Assembly: GCF_030247195.1 (NCBI RefSeq)
Contig: NC_080670.1
Coordinates: forward strand, 213,268,546-213,332,545
DNA: 64,000 nucleotides
DNA from: Topomyia yanbarensis
Lineage: Eukaryota > Arthropoda > Insecta > Diptera > Culicidae
Reading direction: 5' to 3'
Position numbers and translations under genes: made by a program. The notes beneath the pieces are model-generated. The model saw only the letters and a program-made list of their open reading frames with translations. It did no database searches and had not been told where the DNA came from. Below, in pieces: positions 57,972 to 64,000 of the stretch; position 1 is the first letter of the stretch, and each line of letters begins with the position of its first letter.

Positions 57972-60114
57972 GTGAATGCGTTCTATCCGCTGCCAAGAAT
58001 ATTTAAAAAAATGAGTAACTGGGCAAACTTTAAGGCGAGTGGCTCGTATAAAAGAAAAGTAAGAGAAAATGTTAGACAAATCCATCGCTCTTTGTCACAG
58101 AACAATGCGGTTTCAACAGCACAAAACTCTTCTGAAGAAATCCCTGGAAATCTGGCAGCCGAATACATTGGAAGAAACCATCCGGATGATGAAGCAATGG
58201 AAGCAGCTAATCCCATGAATTCTGAAGACGAAACTGAAGAAGAACCTGAACAGGGCTATTTTTCCTGGACAGGTGAAAATCGCTTTGATACTTCTGAACA
58301 TGCAAAGGAGACAGTTGCTGACACGGAACTCCTTGGAGATCTTAAACGATGGGCTCTGTCTTTCAACATAAGGCATACTGCTGTGAAGGAACTTCTGAAG
58401 GTATTGAACAGGCGGCTTTTCAACACTCTTCCTCAAGATCCACGAACTCTACTTCAAACACCGCAGAATGTCTTACTGAGCCCGGTTGGAGAAGGTTTCT
58501 ATTGGCATCACGGATTCAGACCATGTATTGAAAAGGTATTCAGTGAAGTCATGGAGCCAACAACCATATCAATAAAAGTAAATATGGATGGACTTCCTGT
58601 CTATAAGAGCTCCAAAGATGAATGTTGGCCTATTCTTTTCAATATCGACGGGTACCCCTATATCAAGCCAATGGTAATCGGAATTTATAGTGGAAAACAT
58701 AAGCCAACGGATCTAAATGCATTCCTTAGTCCATTCGTTGAAGAAATGGTGGACGTTTGCGCAAACGGTATTACTGTTAATGGGTTCAAAATTACCGTAT
58801 CAATACGCTGCTTCGTGTGTGATTCACCAGCTAGAGCTTTTGTACAGGGTAGGTAGAGCTTTGTGCTTACAATTTAAAAAAGAATAAAAAGTTTTGTGTT
58901 TCATTATTCAGGAGTGGCAAATTTTAATGCTCAAAATGGATGTCTAAAATGCGTTTCCCAAGGAGAGTACTCGTATGTGTCACATACTAATTTCTACCCA
59001 CAGCTCAGTTGCATAAGGCGCACTGATGCTGGTTTTCGAAATAAATCCTATGGTTCTCACCACAAAAATGATTCACCGTTGCTGAGGCTTCCAATAGATA
59101 TGATCATGGACTTTCCAGTAGGCGATTCGCTACACCTCATTGATCTCGGAATTACAAAGAAACTTCTTCTTGGGTGGCGCGATGGAAAAATCGGTACATA
59201 CAAAACAAAATGGCCAGCTTGTATATCAGTCGAGATTTCGAAGAAACTATTACAGCTTAGAATGCCTGTTGAGATACACAGATCGATGCGCGGTTTGGAT
59301 TGTCTTTCGCATTGGAAGGGCTTAGAATTTCGCACGTTTTTACATTATGCATCTATCGTCGTCCTGAAACCAGTACTGCCCCCAGACGTTTACGAGCATT
59401 TTTTGGTATTCTTCTGTGCAATCACAATTTGCTCATCAGAAATGTACTCACAAACTATTGACGCACTTCATTGAACTTTTTAAAAACCTCTACGGTGAAG
59501 ATTACATAACAAGTAATTTTCATAACCTGTTACATCTGGTCGATGACGTCAAACGATTTGGTCCATTGCATAAATTCAATGCCTATCCGTTCGAAAGTAA
59601 GTTATACGAGATAAAAAACCTTGTTCGCACTGGTAACAAACCACTTGTTCAGATTGCTAAACGTTAAATCAGGTTACTAAGAATGCCGAATTCGATCGAA
59701 AGAATGGGCATCCAGTATTGAAACACGAAATCTTCACTAAAACAATATTGGTCGATCAAAATCTCATAGATAACTCAAACACCTCAAGATCATTTTCCAA
59801 AATTGAATGGAAAAACTTCACTTTGAGTACAGATCCATCCAACCGTTGGTTTTTGGACACTGATAATCAAATAGTAGCTCTAAATAACATAACTGAACTA
59901 GATGGTGTAATTACAATTTCAGGTAGCAAGATAAATACCACGAAAGTTTTTTTTTGAAACACCGATTAGATCAAATGTGCTTCATATTTATCTGTCGGAT
60001 GGAAAAACCAGTGCTGTTGCTTCATACGATCTTGCCGAATTAAAATGCAAAATGGTTAGTATTCCGCTTGATGACTCTAATTGTGTATTTTTTCCTCTAC
60101 TCCATACTTTGTAA
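57972..60114 (+). pseudogene. TNP2-like (CMC superfamily) transposase, frameshifted
   Basis: DDE-type transposase of the TNP2/Transposase_21-like group found in many insect and cnidarian genomes (family assigned by motif). Exon 1 (57972-58848) contains VNMDGLPVYKSSKDECWPIL (58584), IGIYSGKHKP and RCFVCDSPARAFVQG (58807). A 63-bp GT-AG intron (58849-58911) leads in frame to GVANFNAQNGCLKC, DFPVGDSLHLIDLGITKKLL (59110) and a SHWKGLEFRTFLHYA block. The rest is in other frames: LLTHFIELFKNLYGEDY, NFHNLLHLVDDVKRFG and NAYPFES (59460-59600), then two more shifts and a C-terminal FFPLLHTL ending at 60114. Three single-base-type frameshifts (about 59450, 59670 and 59950, the last in a T run) disable it. 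The acidic N-terminal third is usual for the group. Confidence 0.8.
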
Positions 60115-60215
60115 CACTGGAACTGACTGGAAAATAAAAAAAACACGAAACTGAACAGAATTTTTATTATGAAACCAGGTATTGTAAAAAAAGCTTATAA
60201 TAGAGCAGCACAAAT

Positions 60216-60999
60216 TCAGCAGGTATTCGATTGATGGATTTGGGTGCCACCCGACTCGTTGCAAGCCTGCGCTTCTTTAGCACGAACAACATACTGCAAA
60301 TTCTTCGGACCATTCTTATGCTTTGCTGTCGTTTTAGACAGCAGACGTTGCTTACTATTCTTCAGCACACGTTTAAAAAATTCATCACACTTCATTGCTG
60401 TGAAGTTGTAATCGGCTTCCAGAATAAGTTTCAAAAACAGCTGTCGGATACGCTTGTAGGCCATCAACGAAACTTTCATTTGCGGCTCAGATTTTCCATT
60501 AGGCTCTTCTAAGATGGAATTATCTCTTGAAAGCCCTGTCCATGAACATTTTGTGAGGAACTGTCTAGTAATGAAATGATCGATGAGACGATAGCAGCAG
60601 TCGATCCCACACTCTTTTCCAGTTGTTCCACAAATATGACTCATGCTTTTAATATATTTGGAAAAAAACAAAATCATCTTTCAAGCTTGCCTCCAAAGTA
60701 TCGAGCATTTCCAATGAATCGATGGGCATGAAAGAATCTTCAGAATGTCCTGTTGAAACATTATCACGAAGACCTGTTTCAAGTTTCGTCATTCTAGAAT
60801 TAAGATAATCCATACATGTTTTGAGCTGAGCAAGGCTGGTAATAATCTTGGTCTGGTTATCAATGATGACTGTTTGTTTAGCAGCAATATCGTCCAATGA
60901 TATTGTTTGCGAATTATTGATAACGACAGACTGCATCACCATTCCATCTTCGCTTGCGCCCGTTTCCGTTTCATCAGTATAGTATAAAAAATTGTGCAT
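60216..60999 (-). pseudogene. DUF4806 protein of the same element, one frameshift
   Basis: Converges tail-to-tail on the transposase. Frame 1 (60999-60649) starts MHNFLYYTDETETGASEDG, has a probable coiled-coil segment (IIDNQTKIITSLAQLKTCMD) and reaches MPIDSLEMLDTLEASLKDD. Frame 2 (about 60670-60216) carries on with SHICGTTGKECGIDCCYRLI, FLTKCSWTGLSR, YKRIRQLFLKLI and FFKRVLKNSK. Together these make the DUF4806 domain, function unknown. The break lies in a 7-T run near 60655-60663, so it is one slipped base or a sequencing error. About 260 residues with the shift ignored. Confidence 0.75.
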
Positions 61000-61019
61000 A
61001 GTTCCCTCGGATAACTTGT

Positions 61020-61112
61020 AAGTAGAGGTTTGCCCACTACTCGGGTTCTGGTTTGCCCGGCGTACCCTTCTTTTCAGGGCGGCCTAGGTGCCTCTACAGA
61101 ATTTCGGATTTT
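61020..61112 (-). repeat. Module shared with 20722-20812, upstream of DUF4806
   Basis: On the minus strand: GACGAAAATCCGAAATTCTG, GTAGAGGCACCTAGGCCGCC, then GAAGGGTACGCCGGGCAAAC and CGAGTAGT. It sits about 20-110 bp before the DUF4806 start, so it may be that gene's promoter/leader or a subterminal repeat of the transposon. Confidence 0.7.
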
Positions 61113-61852
61113 CGTCACAACAAAAAAAAGGTAAACAAAACAAATAAATTTAATTTTACCGTGTTTATTCGCCTACTCTCCCTTGTGGCTGTTCGTGGTC
61201 ACTACTGATCCGATACTGCTGATGCTGGCAGGAAGGCGACGGTTTCATCCGACCGGCCGGGACTACAACGGCCGAGTTCTCCCGTTTTCCGTTGGCTGCT
61301 CCGGCAGCGGTCCTTGGCGTTTAGCTAGGGAGGTGAGCTTGGCTCCTTTGTTGGAACCTCCCTAGCGACGTTGGCGATAAATCGCCGGACCGTTTACTCG
61401 CCGTAACCGATCCCGGAAGTCACCGCAGTGTACTTCCCAGGGGGAACCTTTGTCCGCCCTGCTTCGTTCTCCTTGGCTATTAGCTATAGAGGAGAGCTAG
61501 GCTCGTTCGACTTATCCTCTATAGCGAGAACGGTCGATGTCACGGTTCCTTTTTGTTTAGCCAGGGAAGCGAATACACTCCTTAACTGTTAGCTTACCGC
61601 TGTTGGCGAACCGACACCGTAATTTTCACTGTGCCCGAACCACGGGCCGGCACTTTCGACGGGAATCTCTTCCGTCACACACGCGCACTTCGCTCACAAG
61701 CTATTGTGGCGGTAAACCTTTTCGAAAATAATCGACGTCTGTCTTTAACCGTGGTTCGTCACTTTCTCAAAAAAACTCCATGGCCGCCTTCCTCATTCGA
61801 CCCAAAACAAACACCAAAACCAGCACCAAAAAAAACAGTACCGCCGCATAAC
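61113..61852. other. Unresolved repeat region
   Basis: GC-richer than its neighbours, with imperfect hairpins such as AGCTAGGGAGGTGAGC to CCTCCCTAGCGACG (61323-61376) and AGCTATAGAGGAGAGC to TCCTCTATAGCGAG (61482-61530). Part matches 15985-16180. Possibly an LTR or untranslated part of another retroelement. No coding. Confidence 0.4.
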
Positions 61853-62054
61853 TGTCATCGATATGTGCAGCATATCCAGCACACTTATTGCAGCAAGAGG
61901 AGAGCGTTGGCCTATCTAAGCCCTATGTTTCTTGTATACAAACTGTAGTAATCTAGTAGACTATGAAATGTATTGAGGTGAGATTGACATAATAAAACTG
62001 AATCATAACTATCTACACACCGAACCAGAGAAGACGTGTTTCCGTATCCCTACA
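61853..62054 (+). mobile_element. 5' LTR of the Ty3/gypsy element (left border uncertain)
   Basis: The right border is set by the primer-binding site that follows, and the LTR ends ...CCTACA. The left border is a guess at a TG (61853). AATAAAA at 61993 could be the polyadenylation signal. The second LTR is outside the window, so the length cannot be verified. Confidence 0.5.
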
Positions 62055-62056
62055 TT

Positions 62057-62069
62057 TGGCGACGAGGAT
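62057..62069 (+). promoter_or_regulatory. Primer-binding site, tRNA-Ser type
   Basis: TGGCGACGAGGAT is complementary to the CCA-bearing 3' end of a tRNA-Ser (GCT-type, ...ATCCTCGTCGCCA). It lies 2 bp after the LTR end, the usual place for minus-strand priming in LTR retrotransposons. Confidence 0.75.
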
Positions 62070-62165
62070 AAAATAGTGGAGCTGAAAAGAGATGGCTTGG
62101 CCGATGGTTTGTATTATTGAATATAAAGTCCCAAATCCAAAGGTTTACCGTAAAAGAAAAGATAT

Positions 62166-62406
62166 TGCGGGACCTGACGAATTAAACTTTGCAGGCTGAC
62201 TCCCACAAAAAAAAGAAAAAGAAATATGAAAATTGTGGAACCTGGCAATATTTGCGGGCTGATTTCCATAGTTATGGAACCTGGCAATATTTGCAGGCTG
62301 ATTTCCATAGCAACGGAAAATTATGGAACCTGCAAAGTTTGCAGACTGATTTCCATTTCTGAGAAATTACGAAACCTGGCAAAGCTTGCAGGCTGATTTC
62401 CATAAC
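62166..62406 (+). repeat. Five tandem units in the retroelement leader
   Basis: A roughly 39-bp core TATGGAACCTGGCAATATTT then GCAGGCTGATTTCCATAG is repeated five times with spacers of 0-20 bp; the first unit is the most diverged. It lies between the primer-binding site and gag. Confidence 0.9.
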
Positions 62407-62500
62407 TAGAACTACTTACAGGCTATAAATTGTGTGCGAAGCCTGAATACTAACATAATGATTCTCGCGAAGTTAATCATTATCATTTTAATCTGTATAG

Positions 62501-64000
62501 GTAAACCCGTTTGTACCTCCTTTCATCGAAGATGCAGAAGGCTCTATTCCATTACGCTGGGAAAAATGGAGAGAGCATTTCGATGCATACCTAGCGTGGA
62601 AAGATATTGATGATCACGAGGAAAAGTATAAAACATTAATGTTGTTTGGCGGTCCAGATGTTCGGAAAATTGCTGGCAAGGTACAACAAGATGAAGAACA
62701 TCCCTTGGAGAATAGATACCACGCAGCCATACAACTATTAAATGAATATTTCATACCAAGCGTATCAAAAGCATACGAGCGACAGAAGTTTAGGCAAATG
62801 TCACCAGGTCCACACGAGAAGCTTGACGCTTTTGTTATCAAATTAAAAAAGTAAGTGGCCAATTGTGACTATGGCAATCAAGTTGATAGCATCATAGTGG
62901 ACCAAATCATTATGACAACTAAGGACATGAGCCTGAAAAGGAAATGTTTGGAACGAGATCATAGTCTAGAAGAGGTATTGGCTATCGGGCGAGCCCACGA
63001 GTCTGTAGATTTCCAACTAAGCGGATGGAACAACATCGATGCAGAAAAGCCTATTAAAAACTCAACAGAAACCGAGCAGAAGTCCTGTGAAGACAACATC
63101 TTGAAAGTGAACGCAAGAAATAAAATTATAAAATATTCCAGATGTCATCGATGCGATGGGCGTCATGATCCTAACACGTGCACAGCTAAATCGCTCAAAT
63201 GTAATAGCTGCAATCGGATCGGTCATTTTGCGCGTTGTTGTTTCTTGAAACGCAAGAAATTCGACAATCTGACGAAACATCAGCCAAATGAGTATCAACA
63301 AAAGCGGAAGCGATTTGTACGAGAAATTCAAGATGTCAGCGAATCAAATAAGGACAACGAAAAAGAAGTGTTTGATCTATTTCATCTTGGTGCCAAGAAG
63401 CGGTCCGTAAAGGCAAGTGTAGGAGGAGTGTCTATACTGCTAATCATCGATACTGGAGCAGATGAGGACGTTCTAAGTGAGGCGGATTGGAAGTTATTAA
63501 AACAAATAGGATTTGAAGCGTACTCGACGAAAAAAGGCAGCAATAAAGTTTTTAACGCCTATGGATCTAATAAGCCGCTACATGTACTAGGAGAGGTCGA
63601 AACGGAGGTTTCATTCAACAACAAGTGTGCAGATACCACGTTCTATGTTATACAAGGCGGAAAATGTTCTCTACTATCTGGGGATACTGCGATAAAATTG
63701 GGGCTAGTTCAATTTGTGCAAACTCTGAACAATGAGATTTTCCCCTGTATCAGTGGTAAGGATTAGTGCTGCTTAGTCAATCTGATTACTATTTCAATTT
63801 ACTTCAATATAATATTTATTCTGAGATTAAATGCTGATGTTTTATTCATACAGGGATTGAGGCAAACATAAAAATTGATAAAAGTATCCCCCCAGTTCGC
63901 CAAAGTTTGAGACGCATCCCATTTCCCCTTGAAGAGTTGACATTGAAAAAACTGAAAGAGCTTGAGCAGCAAGATATCATTGAGCGCGTAAATGAAGCAT
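62501..64000 (+). mobile_element. Ty3/gypsy-type gag-pol, 5' part, runs off the window
   Basis: Gag, protease and the start of reverse transcriptase of an LTR retrotransposon, probably of the Mag/K02A2.6-like group. From 62501 one frame gives a capsid-like part (FGGPDVRKIAGK), interrupted by one in-frame TAA at 62852-62854. It continues to two zinc knuckles, CHRCDGRHDPNTC (63143-63181) and CNSCNRIGHFARCC (63200-63241), and a protease with IDTGAD (63446-63463). A 98-bp GT-AG intron-like gap (63756-63853) separates it from LRRIPFPLEELTLKKLKELE (RT N-terminus). The gag start is uncertain: a TAG precedes 62501 and an acceptor-like TCTGTATAG suggests splicing from a leader ATG (62090). The stop at 62852 makes this copy doubtful as an active element. 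Confidence 0.85.

Overview
The window is eukaryotic and looks like a mosquito genome, most likely of the Aedes type. Short spliced introns (60-98 bp) occur beside one 10.2-kb intron packed with transposable elements. Simple repeats, MITEs and long inverted repeats are everywhere. A tRNA-derived SINE at 21734-21903 resembles the Feilai family known from Aedes aegypti. A run of exactly 500 N (23035-23534) marks an assembly gap.

Three host genes can be supported. (1) 1-2599, minus strand: the N-terminal two thirds of Suv4-20, the histone H4K20 methyltransferase, cut by the left edge. (2) 14437-15686, plus strand: a six-exon gene for a 297-residue protein of the C6orf136/DUF2358 family with a probable mitochondrial presequence. 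(3) 41724-53624, plus strand: a three-exon SET/MYND (SMYD) protein of 534 residues whose first intron (42666-52853) is full of mobile DNA. No evidence links the three genes functionally beyond the fact that two are SET-domain proteins.

Layout. 2600-14400: Suv4-20 upstream region with a series of MITEs, two of them with clear target-site duplications. 15700-23000: repeats, a pyrimidine-rich minisatellite, a 1.3-kb foldback flanked by two copies of an unidentified repeat, and the SINE. 23589-30387: a nested transposon block. An inverted repeat encloses a MITE (24201-29825) split by a second element (24549-29786), which holds a 1.2-kb foldback and a 1.76-kb foldback with hAT-type 8-bp target duplications. 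30500-35760: no gene, although part has a 3'-UTR-like composition. 35760-40050: decayed LINEs on both strands plus MITEs. 40300-54430: the SMYD gene. 55550-61110: a decayed LINE, then a DNA transposon remnant with a TNP2-like transposase converging on a DUF4806 reading frame. 61850-64000: the 5' part of a Ty3/gypsy-type LTR retrotransposon with a tRNA-Ser-type primer-binding site, running off the right edge.

All family assignments come from reading translations and motifs by eye. No database search was run.
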